This document shows positions 25,611-33,473 of a DNA stretch of 64,000 bases, in pieces. The DNA lies in assembly GCA_021496505.1 (NCBI GenBank), contig CP053031.1:3340001-3404000 (forward strand). Direction: 5' to 3'. The translations under genes were made by a program, and so were the position numbers. Every line of letters begins with the position of its first letter. Positions within the stretch are counted from its first letter, which is position 1. This DNA is from Thermoleophilia bacterium SCSIO 60948 (lineage in GTDB: Bacteria > Actinomycetota > Thermoleophilia > Solirubrobacterales > 70-9). Under the pieces are notes generated by a model. The model did no database searches. It was not told where the DNA came from and saw only the letters and a program-made list of their open reading frames with translations.

Positions 25611-26746
25611 CGGCCGAGCTCCACGACGCGCTCGGCGGCGCCGAGCATCGTCGACTCCACCTCGAGGTTGGGCAGGTCGGCTTCTGAGAGCATCCTCAGC
25701 CCCTCCTCGGAGTTCGTGCCGTCGAGGCGGACGACGAGCGGGACCTTCATGTCGATCCGTCCATAGGCCTCGATGATCCCCTTGGCGATCTCGTCGCAGC
25801 GGGTGATGCCGCCGAAGATGTTGAACAGGATCGCCTTGACGTTGGGATCCGAGCTGATGACCTCGAGCGCGTCGACGATCGCGTCGGCCTTCGAGCCGCC
25901 GCCGGCATCGAGGAAGTTGGCGGGCGTGCCGCCGGCCGCGGCGACGACGTCGAGCGTCGACATGCAGAGCCCGGCGCCGTTGCCGAGGATCCCGATCTCG
26001 CCGCCGAGCTTGACGTAGGTGAGGCCCTTCTCGCGGGCCATCGCCTCCTGCGGGTCGTCGTCGGAGCTCTCGGCGAGCTCGGCGATCTCCGGGTGGCGGA
26101 AGAGCGCGTTGCCGTCGATCGTCGTCTTCGAGTCGAGCGCGACGATCTTGCGGTCGGCGGTGACGATCAGCGGGTTGACCTCGATCAGCGTCGCGTCCTC
26201 GGCGCGGGCGACCGCGATCAGGTCGAGCAGCATCTGGGCGACGTCGTCGCGGACGTCCTCGGCGATGTTCGCGTCGGCGGCCATCTGCTTGCCGTCCTCG
26301 AGAGAGAAATCGCGCTCGGGATCGACGTGGCGGCGGATCAGCGCGTCGGGGTCCTGCTCGGTGACCTCCTCGACGTCCATCCCACCCATCGCGGTGAGCA
26401 GCACGAGCAGCTTCTTCTCGGAGCGATCGAGGATGACCGAGGCGTAGTACTCGGCGGCGATGTCCGAGGCCTCCTCGACCCACAGCTCCTCGACGGTGAA
26501 GTCGCCGATCGTCATCCCGAGGATCGCCGTCGCGTGCTGCGTCGCCTCCTCGGAGCTCTTGGCGATCTTGATCCCGCCGGCCTTGCCGCGCTTGCCGGTG
26601 CGGACCTGGGCCTTGATGACGGCCGGGAAGCCGATCTCCTCCGCCGCGGCGGTCGCTTGGTCGACGGAGGTCGCGTGGCGGCCGTCGGGCACGGCCACCC
26701 CGTGGCCGGCGAACAGCTTCTTGCCTTGATGCTCGAGCAGGTCCAT
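25607..26746 (-). CDS. sucC: Succinyl-CoA synthetase beta subunit
   Basis: The 379-residue beta chain holds the ATP-grasp nucleotide site and the succinate site. It starts MDLLEHQGKKLF, with KAQVRTGKRGKAGG in the ATP-grasp fold, EVNPLI for metal, and the glycine-rich phosphate loop LDAGGGSKAD followed by FNIFGGITRCDEIA. ATG 26746 fits the family N-terminus exactly; the frame extends further upstream without homology. It is first in a two-gene operon with sucD and is divergent from a HAD gene across 127 bases that must hold both promoters. Confidence 0.96.
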   Translation of the reverse strand: MDLLEHQGKKLFAGHGVAVPDGRHATSVDQATAAAEEIGFPAVIKAQVRTGKRGKAGGIKIAKSSEEATQHATAILGMTIGDFTVEELWVEEASDIAAEYYASVILDRSEKKLLVLLTAMGGMDVEEVTEQDPDALIRRHVDPERDFSLEDGKQMAADANIAEDVRDDVAQMLLDLIAVARAEDATLIEVNPLIVTADRKIVALDSKTTIDGNALFRHPEIAELAESSDDDPQEAMAREKGLTYVKLGGEIGILGNGAGLCMSTLDVVAAAGGTPANFLDAGGGSKADAIVDALEVISSDPNVKAILFNIFGGITRCDEIAKGIIEAYGRIDMKVPLVVRLDGTNSEEGLRMLSEADLPNLEVESTMLGAAERVVELGR

Positions 26747-26873
26747 GGCGGCGGCGAGCCTATCGGAGCCACCGCGGTCGGCCGTCGGAGGTCCTCCGGG
26801 GTGCGCGCCGGTGCGGGTGTGACGCATGCGGCGGTGCCGAGCGGCGATCCGCTGCCATAATCCCGCGCTGCTC

Positions 26874-27560
26874 GTGCCGCTACCGAAGCTCAAAGACATC
26901 AAGTGGGTCACCGTCGACTGCTACGGGACCCTGATCGACTGGGAGAAGGGGATCGCCGAGGCCTTCAACAAGGAGGCCTCCAAGGACGGATTCTCGTTCG
27001 ACGACGAGCAGCTCGTCTCGCGCTTCCTCGAGGTCCAGGCGGAGGTCATGGGCGGCTCGTACGAGCTCTACGCCGAGGTGCTGCGCCGCACCGCCGTGCG
27101 CGTCGCGCGTGAGATCGGCTGGGAGCTCGAGCCCTCGCGAGCCCAGTTCGTCCCCGACTCGGTCGCCCGCTGGCTGCCGTTCCGCGAGTCGAACGCCGCG
27201 ATGGACCGGCTCGGCAAGCGCTACGACCTCGGGATCGTCTCGAACATCGACGACAAGCTGCTCGGCATCTCGCGCCGCCATCTGCGGACCGAGCTCGACC
27301 TCGTCGTCACCGCCCAGCAGGTCCGCTCCTACAAGCCGGATCCGGCGCACTTCAAGGAGGCGGCGCGCCGCATCGGAGGCAAGAAGGGCTGGGTGCACAT
27401 CTGCTCCGGCTACACCTCCGACGTCGAGCCGCTGCTGAAGATGAACGTCCCGGTGATCTGGGTCAATCGCCACGGCGAGAAGCTCGCGGGCCGCAAGAAG
27501 CCGACGGCGGAGGTCAAGACCTTCCGCGACGCGGCGAAGAAGCTCGGTGGGGGCTCCTAG
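26874..27560 (+). CDS. HAD-family hydrolase, haloacid dehalogenase type II-like
   Basis: A 228-residue HAD protein. Motif I is VDCYGTLIDWEKG, followed by a helical C1 cap, motif II VSNIDDKLLG, the motif III lysine in SYKPDPAHFKEAARR, and motif IV ICSGYTSDVEPLLKM. The DCYGTLIDW form resembles L-2-haloacid dehalogenases, but many such proteins are phosphatases. GTG 26874 is used since family sequence begins right there (PLPKLKDIKWV). Its last 14 bases overlap the sulfotransferase ORF if that gene starts at 27547, suggesting coupled expression. Confidence 0.82.
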   Translation: MPLPKLKDIKWVTVDCYGTLIDWEKGIAEAFNKEASKDGFSFDDEQLVSRFLEVQAEVMGGSYELYAEVLRRTAVRVAREIGWELEPSRAQFVPDSVARWLPFRESNAAMDRLGKRYDLGIVSNIDDKLLGISRRHLRTELDLVVTAQQVRSYKPDPAHFKEAARRIGGKKGWVHICSGYTSDVEPLLKMNVPVIWVNRHGEKLAGRKKPTAEVKTFRDAAKKLGGGS

Positions 27561-28581
27561 CTCGCCCGCTGAGCCGGAGCACACCTCGGGCGCCGCGGGC
27601 GGCGCCGCCGCGGGCGTCGATCCCGCCGACCGCGCGATGACCGATCGCGCCCGCGAGCGCTTCGACGGCGCTCGCTCGCGCTCCGGGCGGGCGGCGCCCG
27701 GAGCCGGGGCGCTGCCGAACCTGATCGTGATCGGCGGTCTCAAGTGCGGGACGACGAGCGTCCACCACTACCTGAACCTGCACCCCGAGATCGCTATGTC
27801 GCGGCCGAAGGAGCTCAACTTCTTCGTCGAGGAGCTGAACGGGGACCTCGGGATCGACTGGTACCGGGAGCACTTCGATCCCGCGGCTGCCGTCCGGGGC
27901 GAGACCTCGCCGCACTACACGAACCTGCCGCGCTTCGACGGGGTCGCCGGCCGGATGGCCTCGGCGCTCGGCGACGACGTCCGGCTGATCTACATGGTCC
28001 GAGACCCGATCGACCGGATCCTCTCCCATTACGTCCACAACGTCGGCGGCGGGTACGAGAGCCGCCCGATCGAGCAGGCGCTCGCGGCGCCGGGCTGCTC
28101 CTACGTCGAGCGCAGCCGCTATGCGACGCAGCTCGACCCTTACCTCGAGCGCTTCGGATCCGAGCGCGTCAGGGTGATCACCCAGGACGAGCTCCGCGAC
28201 CGGCGCGCCGAGACGATGCGCGGCGCGTTCGGCTTTCTCGGCGTCGATCCGGACTTCAGCTCGGAGCAGTTCGACCGCGAGTGGGAGCGCGGGACGGCCA
28301 AGTCGGGCGGTCGCTTCCAGTTCATGGACCGGGCCGTGCGGCTACCGGGGCTCCGCGCCTTCGATCGCAACTTCGATCGCCTTCCCGAGGGGCTTCGCTG
28401 GCGGGTCGAGCGGCTCGTCCACTCGCCCGAGGCTCCCGCGGCGCCGAAGCCGGAGCTCGCGCCTCAGACCCGGGCCCGCCTCGTCGCCGAACTCGGCGGC
28501 GAGGTCGAGCGGCTCGAGCGGATCGCCGGCCGCCGCTTCGGCTGGCGCGATTTCGACACCGGCGCGGGGGGCGCGGCGTGA
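27547..28581 (+). CDS. PAPS-dependent sulfotransferase
   Basis: Up to 344 residues with the sulfotransferase P-loop-like fold. The 5'-phosphosulfate loop IGGLKCGTTSVHHYL starts near residue 61, and the 3'-phosphate site MVRDPIDRILSHYVHNV is near 150. A typical C-terminal helix pair follows. It would transfer sulfate from PAPS to a hydroxyl group of a carbohydrate or lipid. The first 55 residues are low-complexity Ala/Gly/Arg and may be untranslated; GTG 27547 couples to the HAD gene, while ATG 27637 is an alternative. The stop overlaps the next gene as GTGA. Confidence 0.85.
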   Translation: MGAPSSPAEPEHTSGAAGGAAAGVDPADRAMTDRARERFDGARSRSGRAAPGAGALPNLIVIGGLKCGTTSVHHYLNLHPEIAMSRPKELNFFVEELNGDLGIDWYREHFDPAAAVRGETSPHYTNLPRFDGVAGRMASALGDDVRLIYMVRDPIDRILSHYVHNVGGGYESRPIEQALAAPGCSYVERSRYATQLDPYLERFGSERVRVITQDELRDRRAETMRGAFGFLGVDPDFSSEQFDREWERGTAKSGGRFQFMDRAVRLPGLRAFDRNFDRLPEGLRWRVERLVHSPEAPAAPKPELAPQTRARLVAELGGEVERLERIAGRRFGWRDFDTGAGGAA

Positions 28582-29024
28582 GGATCGCCGTCGCCGCAGA
28601 CGAGCGCATCGGCGTCGCCGAGGCCGTCGTCGAGGCGATCCGCGAGCGCGGCCACCAGCCGATCCCGCACGGCGCGCTCGCCGACTCCGAGCGTGACGAC
28701 TGGGCCTGGGCGTCCGAGCGCGCGGCCCGCGACGTCGCCGACGGCCGCGCCGACCAGGCGATCGTCCTCTGCTGGACCGGCACCGGCGCCTCGATCGCCG
28801 CCAACAAGGTCGATGGCGTGCGGGCGGCCCTGTGCGGCGACGCGGAGACGGCCGGCGGCGCGCGGCGCTGGAACGACGCCAACGCGCTCGCGCTCTCGCT
28901 GAGGACGACGAGCGAGGCGCTGCTCGGCGAGATCCTCGACGCCTGGTTCGCCGGCGAGCCGAGCGCCGAGCCGGGCGACGCCGCGAACGTCGAGCACCTC
29001 GGGGAGATCGAGCGCGGCGCCTGA
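28578..29024 (+). CDS. RpiB/LacAB-family sugar-phosphate isomerase-like protein
   Basis: A 148-residue protein with the ribose-5-phosphate isomerase B fold. The central loop IVLCWTGTGASIAANKVDGVRAALC and the following NDANALALSLRTTS are family hallmarks (quoted in part as they occur). Two positions are odd: the usual active-site CGTG is CWTGTG, with one inserted residue, and the N-terminal DHAG motif reads DERIG, lacking its His. The protein may act on another substrate or be regulatory. GTG 28578 overlaps the sulfotransferase stop as GTGA. Confidence 0.75.
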   Translation: MRIAVAADERIGVAEAVVEAIRERGHQPIPHGALADSERDDWAWASERAARDVADGRADQAIVLCWTGTGASIAANKVDGVRAALCGDAETAGGARRWNDANALALSLRTTSEALLGEILDAWFAGEPSAEPGDAANVEHLGEIERGA

Positions 29025-29056
29025 TCGCCAGGGGTCGTCTGCAAGGCTTGCGGCCG

Positions 29057-29794
29057 ATGCGACGCCTGCTCCCCGACCCTGCCGACACGACTCCGCTCGA
29101 CCTGGTGGCCGGGCTCGACCTCGCGGCCGGCGCGACTGACACGCGGCCGTACGTGATCTCGAACTTCGCGCTCACCGTCGACGGCCGCTCGACGCTCGGC
29201 GGGACCTCGGCGACGATCGGCTCCGAGGTCGACACGCAGATGCTCGTCGCGCTGCGCACGGCGGCCGACGCGATCCTGATCGGCGCCGGGACGATGCGGG
29301 CCGAGCGCTACGGCAACCTGATGGGCGACCCGGCCAAGCGCGAGCTCCGACAGCGCGCCGGGCGCTCCCCGGTGCCGATGCTCGCGATCGTCAGCGGCGG
29401 GCTCGAGCTGCCGTGGGACGCGCCGGCGTTCACCGAGAGCGACGGGGGTGGAGTCGTGATCTTCACCTCGAGCGACGAGCAGGTGCCCGGCACCACGGCG
29501 CCGGTCGAAGTCGTTCGCACGCCGGCCGGAGTCGAACTGAGCGCCGTGCTCGAGCATCTGCGCCGCGAGCACGACGTCCGGTCGCTGCTCTGCGAGGGCG
29601 GCGCCGGGACCCACGGCGGCTTGATCGAGGGCGGACTGATCGACGAGCTGTTCGTGACGACGGGCCCCGTGCTCGGCGGCGGCTCCGGCCCGGGCCTCGT
29701 CTCGGGGATCTCGGAGCGCAACCGGCGACTCGAGCTCGCGTGGCTCTGCGAGCACGACGGCGACCTGTTCCACCGCTACCGCGTGCTCCGCTGA
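29057..29794 (+). CDS. RibD C-terminal/dihydrofolate reductase-fold reductase
   Basis: A 245-residue NADPH-dependent reductase of the RibD C-terminal family, which in riboflavin synthesis reduces the ribosyl side chain of an aminopyrimidine. Marks are ISNFALTVDGRSTLGG, ADAILIGAGTMRAERYG, and LLCEGGAGTHGGLIEGG. The deaminase domain of full RibD is absent and no other rib gene is present, so the specific reaction is open. ATG 29057 follows the RpiB-like gene by 32 bases. The HAD, sulfotransferase, RpiB-like and RibD-like genes form one plus-strand run. Confidence 0.85.
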   Translation: MRRLLPDPADTTPLDLVAGLDLAAGATDTRPYVISNFALTVDGRSTLGGTSATIGSEVDTQMLVALRTAADAILIGAGTMRAERYGNLMGDPAKRELRQRAGRSPVPMLAIVSGGLELPWDAPAFTESDGGGVVIFTSSDEQVPGTTAPVEVVRTPAGVELSAVLEHLRREHDVRSLLCEGGAGTHGGLIEGGLIDELFVTTGPVLGGGSGPGLVSGISERNRRLELAWLCEHDGDLFHRYRVLR

Positions 29795-29799
29795 GCGAC

Positions 29800-30447
29800 T
29801 CAGTCCGCGGCGTCGCCGGGCCGGAGCAGCCCGAGCTCGTAGCCGCGGGCTACAGCGCTGGCGCGGTCGGAGGCGCCGAGCTTCGCGTAGATGTGGAGCA
29901 GGTGGGTCTTGATCGTCGCCTCGCTCACGAACAGCTCGCTCGCAGCCGCCGCGTTCGTCGTCCCGCGGGCGACCAGGCGCAGCACTTCGATCTCGCGATC
30001 GCTCAGCCGCTCGCCGGCCGGCTCGCGAACGCGGCCGATGACGCGCGAGGCGACGCTCGCAGCGAGCACCGACTCGCCGCGCGCCGCCGCCAGCACGCCC
30101 CTGAAGAGCTCGTCGCGCGGCGCGTCCTTGAGCAGATACCCGGTCGCGCCGGCCTCGATCGCCGGCAGGACGTCGGTATCGGTGTCGAACGTCGTCAGCA
30201 CGAGGACCGGCGTCTCGTCGCCCGCCTCGGCTAGCCGCCGGATCGCGCCGACGCCGTCGAGGACGGGCATCCGCAGGTCCATCACGACGACGTCCGGGCG
30301 GCGACGCTCGACCATCCGGATCGCCTCCTCGCCGTCGGCGGCCTCGCCGGCGACGCGAAAGCGGTCGTCCGAGCGCAGCATCCCGGTCAGCCCATCGCGG
30401 ACGACGGCGTGGTCGTCGACGACGAGGACGGACACCGGCTCGCTCAT
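29800..30447 (-). CDS. NarL/LuxR-family response regulator
   Basis: A 215-residue two-component regulator. The receiver domain has the acidic pair VVDDH, the phospho-acceptor in VVVMDLRMP (Asp57), the Thr in LVLTTFD and the Lys in LLKDAPRDE. A LuxR-type helix-turn-helix occupies about residues 148-205 (LSDREIEVLRLVARG, then SEATIKTHLLHIYAKLG). Phosphorylated by the kinase encoded directly upstream, it probably controls this ABC operon or related envelope genes. ATG 30447 overlaps the kinase stop as ATGA. The longer upstream frame is a shadow of the kinase. Confidence 0.93.
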   Translation of the reverse strand: MSEPVSVLVVDDHAVVRDGLTGMLRSDDRFRVAGEAADGEEAIRMVERRRPDVVVMDLRMPVLDGVGAIRRLAEAGDETPVLVLTTFDTDTDVLPAIEAGATGYLLKDAPRDELFRGVLAAARGESVLAASVASRVIGRVREPAGERLSDREIEVLRLVARGTTNAAAASELFVSEATIKTHLLHIYAKLGASDRASAVARGYELGLLRPGDAAD

Positions 30448-31718
30448 GCGCTGCTCCGCGTCGGCAGCGATGCCGAGACCGCGGTCCCGGTTCCGGTGCT
30501 CGATTCGACCGACAGCGTTCCGTCGAGCGACTCGACGCGGTCTCGCATCGCGACGAGACCGAACCCGCCCGCGTTCCCGTTCGCCTCCGGCGCTCGCCTC
30601 GACACCGGGTCGAAGCCGACCCCGTCGTCGCGTACGTCCAGGCTGACGCTCGCGTCCATGTATGAGAGCGTCAATACGACCCGCTCCGCGTCGGCGTGCC
30701 GCGCGACGTTCGCGAGCGCCTCCTGACCCGTGCGCAGCAGCGCCACCTCGACATCGGGATGCATCGAGCGGACCTCCCCGGTGCGCCTGACCGCCGCCGC
30801 CACGCCGTGGCGCTCGGACCACTCTCCCGCCAGCTTCTCCAGCGCCTCGGTCAGGCGCCCGTCCTCGAGCGGCTGCGGGCGCAGCGCCTGGATCGAGCGT
30901 CGCGCCTCGGCGAGGCTGCCCCGCGCGAGGCCGATCGCGGCGTCGTGATGGGCGCCCGCCTCATCGGGACCGGCGGTCCGAGCAGCCTCGAGCTGGGTGA
31001 TGATCCCCGACAGTCCCTGAGCGATCGTGTCGTGGATCTCGCCTGCGAGCCTCGCGCGCTCGTCGGCGACGCCGGCCTCTCGAGCCCCGAGCACGAGCTG
31101 GTGTTGCAGCGCGGCGTTCTCGGCCAGCGTGAGCTCGAGCCGCTCGTTGGCCTCGCGGAGCTGCGCGAGCGTCTGCTCGCGCTCCTCTCGCCGCTCCTCC
31201 TCGAGCGCCCCGGCCCAGAGGAAGAAGCCGGCGACGGTCGTGTTCACGAGGACCAGCCCCACGTAGAGGACGATCTGGCCCGCGCCGCCCCCGAGATCGC
31301 CGCCGATCTGACTGAGCGCCAGCGGCAGCGCGGTCAGGCCCACCCCCGCGAGGATCCACGTGCCGGGAAACGCCCGCAGCGCCAGGACGAACCCCGACCA
31401 GGCGAGAAAGCCGTAGAGCGGTGCGCCGAGGCAGGCGATCCACAGCAGCGTGGTGTAGACCGCGAACCAGGCGACGGGCACCGGTGCGAGCCTGACCGGT
31501 CGGCAGCGCGGCAGGACCACGAACCCGACCGCCAGCCACAGCGCGATCGCCGCGGCCATGCCAGCGACCCAGGTCGCCGAGACGTCACGTGCGCTCGGCA
31601 CCGCGAGCGCCAGGATCGTGGCGACCGCGAGCAGGCACGGCGCGAGCCAGCGGTCGAGGTTCGTGGCGCCGAACGGCCGGATCTCGGTCATGGAACGCCG
31701 TACGCCGATGCCCATCAC
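30444..31718 (-). CDS. Sensor histidine kinase, HisKA_3 type with polytopic membrane sensor
   Basis: A 424-residue kinase. Five or six hydrophobic helices fill about residues 20-165 with almost no extracellular loop, as in intramembrane-sensing kinases. A coiled coil (EEERREEREQTLAQL) links to the dimerisation domain with phospho-acceptor GEIHDTIAQGLSG, His near residue 229. The catalytic domain has DVRDDGVGFDP and GLVAMRDRVESL. Start is GTG 31718 or the adjoining ATG 31715, one or a few bases after the permease stop. This placement suggests it senses the state of the exporter or a membrane-active compound. Confidence 0.92.
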   Translation of the reverse strand: MMGIGVRRSMTEIRPFGATNLDRWLAPCLLAVATILALAVPSARDVSATWVAGMAAAIALWLAVGFVVLPRCRPVRLAPVPVAWFAVYTTLLWIACLGAPLYGFLAWSGFVLALRAFPGTWILAGVGLTALPLALSQIGGDLGGGAGQIVLYVGLVLVNTTVAGFFLWAGALEEERREEREQTLAQLREANERLELTLAENAALQHQLVLGAREAGVADERARLAGEIHDTIAQGLSGIITQLEAARTAGPDEAGAHHDAAIGLARGSLAEARRSIQALRPQPLEDGRLTEALEKLAGEWSERHGVAAAVRRTGEVRSMHPDVEVALLRTGQEALANVARHADAERVVLTLSYMDASVSLDVRDDGVGFDPVSRRAPEANGNAGGFGLVAMRDRVESLDGTLSVESSTGTGTAVSASLPTRSSA

Positions 31719-31719
31719 G

Positions 31720-32451
31720 CTACTCCCAGCGGAAGTTGACGGCGGCGACGATCGTGGCTCCGACGGCCCAGACGGCCATCACCGCGAGCAGTCCGGCGTC
31801 GGGGAACGAGCCCGAGGACGCCTGGCCGATCGCGCCGACGGCGGCGCCGACCGGAGTCAGGTCGCTGATCTGGACGAGGGTGGCGCCCATCTCCTCGCGC
31901 GGGATCCAGAGACCGCCGAGGAACATGAACGGGAACCACAGCAGCGGACCGATCGCCCCGGCGAGCTTCGCCGTCGGCGCCAGCGCCGCGACCAGCATCC
32001 CGACCGCGAGCAGACTGGCCGTGGCGAGTGCGACCGCCGCGACCCAACCCGCCGCCGAGCCGGGCAGCGCCACGCCGAGGGCGAGATTGCCCACGACGGT
32101 CACCGCGACCACGGCCGTCAGGGCGACGACGGCGTTGAGCGCGATCTGCGAGACGACGAGGGCCGACGGGCTGAGCGGGGTGGTCCGGAGCCTGCGCAGG
32201 ATCCCGAGCTCGCGATAGCTCGCGAGGTAGCCCGGCATCACGATCAGCGCCATCGAGGCGATCGCGAACACGCTCAGCGTCGGGACGAAAACGTCGACGG
32301 CGGAGAGTCCTCCGAGGTCGTCGGAGACGTCCCGGGCCTCGGGCATGAACGAGATGCCGATCAGGATCACGACCGGCGCGAGTACCCCGAGCAGCGACGT
32401 CGTCGGGTCGCGGCGCAGCAGCGTCGCCTCGGTTCTCAGCAGTCTGGTCAT
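31720..32451 (-). CDS. ABC-2 type exporter permease
   Basis: A 243-residue membrane protein with six helices in the ABC-2 arrangement: helix 1 near residues 20-38, a second near 55-75, and four more to the C-terminus. The family-conserved cytoplasmic segment ASYRELGILRRLRTTPLSP lies after helix 2, and PFMFLGGLWIPREEM before the last helix. With the ATPase encoded upstream it would export a drug, lipid or peptide as a homodimer. ATG 32451 overlaps the ATPase stop as ATGA. Confidence 0.9.
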   Translation of the reverse strand: MTRLLRTEATLLRRDPTTSLLGVLAPVVILIGISFMPEARDVSDDLGGLSAVDVFVPTLSVFAIASMALIVMPGYLASYRELGILRRLRTTPLSPSALVVSQIALNAVVALTAVVAVTVVGNLALGVALPGSAAGWVAAVALATASLLAVGMLVAALAPTAKLAGAIGPLLWFPFMFLGGLWIPREEMGATLVQISDLTPVGAAVGAIGQASSGSFPDAGLLAVMAVWAVGATIVAAVNFRWE

Positions 32452-33359
32452 CGTGTGGACTCCTCTCGGGTGTCGGTGAGTTCGAGGTAGGCGTCCTCCA
32501 TCGAGCGACGATCGATCCGCAGCTCGCGGGCCTCGGCGCCCTGCTCGGCGAGGGCGGAGATGACGGTCGCCACGCTGTCGGGCTCGAGCTCGATCGCGAG
32601 CTCGCCGGCCTCCGCGCTGACCGCTTCCACGCCGTCGACGCGCTCGAGCGACGCCGGGTCGACCGCGACGCTCGGTCGCAGACGCATCGTCTGTGTGCGC
32701 CCACCGCCGCCGAGCTCGGACGGCGGACCCGCCGCGGCGACGCGACCATCGACGATCACGGCGACGCGATCGCACAGCCGCTCGACCTCTTCCATCCCAT
32801 GACTGACGAGGACGATCGTCGTCCCCGCCTCGCGCGTCTCCTCGATCAGCGCCCAGACGTCGCGGCGCGCCCGCGGGTCGAGTCCCGTCGAGAGCTCGTC
32901 GAGGATCGCCACCTCGGGCCTGCCGACGAGCGCGAGAGCGATCGAGAGCCGCTGGCGCTGGCCGCCCGATAGGGCGCTGAAGCGCGTGCGGCGGACCTCA
33001 CCGAGACCGAGCCGGTCGACGAGATCCATGGTCGCGAGCGGGTCCGGATAGAAGGACGCGTAGAGGTCGATGGCCTCCTCGAGCTTGAGCCGCCCCGGCA
33101 GGGCGGAGTCCTGGAGCTGGATCCCGACCCGGCTGCGGAACGCCTGGGTCGCGGCGGCCGGATCCGTTCCGAGCACGGTCGCGGTGCCGCCGTCGCGCCT
33201 TCGCAGGCCGACGAGGCATTCGACGGTGGTCGTCTTGCCGGCGCCGTTGGGTCCGAGGATGCCGAAGATCTCGCCGCGCTCGACCTCGAACGAGACGTCG
33301 GCCACCGCTGTCTTCTCGCCGTAGCGCTTGCGTAGTCCGCTTGCTTCGATGACTGGCAT
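32448..33359 (-). CDS. ABC exporter ATP-binding protein (DrrA-like)
   Basis: A 303-residue ATPase. Walker A is GPNGAGKTTTVE, the Q-loop is IQLQDSALPG, the ABC signature is LSGGQRQRLSIALAL, Walker B is VAILDELSTGLDP and the switch His lies in VLVSHGMEEVE. The extra C-terminal 85 residues, with VDGVEAVSAEAGELAIEL, match the regulatory domain of DrrA/daunorubicin-type exporters. It is the first gene of a four-gene operon (ATPase, permease, kinase, regulator) in which each junction overlaps or abuts. A 24-bp palindrome lies 75 bases upstream. Confidence 0.93.
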   Translation of the reverse strand: MPVIEASGLRKRYGEKTAVADVSFEVERGEIFGILGPNGAGKTTTVECLVGLRRRDGGTATVLGTDPAAATQAFRSRVGIQLQDSALPGRLKLEEAIDLYASFYPDPLATMDLVDRLGLGEVRRTRFSALSGGQRQRLSIALALVGRPEVAILDELSTGLDPRARRDVWALIEETREAGTTIVLVSHGMEEVERLCDRVAVIVDGRVAAAGPPSELGGGGRTQTMRLRPSVAVDPASLERVDGVEAVSAEAGELAIELEPDSVATVISALAEQGAEARELRIDRRSMEDAYLELTDTREESTR

Positions 33360-33434
33360 GCCCAGAGGCTGCCGCCGGCCGCCCGGTCCGCCATCGGCGG
33401 GGCGGGCGGATGTGGCGCCCGAACCGCCGACCGG

Positions 33435-33458
33435 CGCATCAACCGATCGGTTGATGCG
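33435..33458. promoter_or_regulatory. Perfect 24-bp palindrome, probable operator of the ABC/two-component operon
   Basis: CGCATCAACC, centre GATC and GGTTGATGCG form an exact inverted repeat between the stop of a peptidase gene (33474) and the start of the ABC ATPase gene (33359). The inner part AACCGATCGGTT has the appearance of TetR-family operators. No loop beyond the centre and no T-run follow, so a terminator is less likely. No TetR gene is adjacent. Confidence 0.6.
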
Positions 33459-33473
33459 AGCGGGGGCTCCTCG

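Noticed and set aside
24744-26483. A long frame that could suggest a sucC-sucD fusion protein
   Set aside because: Only the part from 25610 down is SucD; upstream residues are out of frame with sucC, which has its own stop and an ATGA overlap.
28832-29056. Longer N-terminus for the RibD-like protein
   Set aside because: The upstream extension is Arg-rich shadow of the RpiB-like gene; family sequence starts after ATG 29057.
33435-33458. The 24-bp palindrome as a transcription terminator for the peptidase genes
   Set aside because: It has no loop beyond the GATC centre and no T-tract, and it sits at operator distance from the ABC operon.
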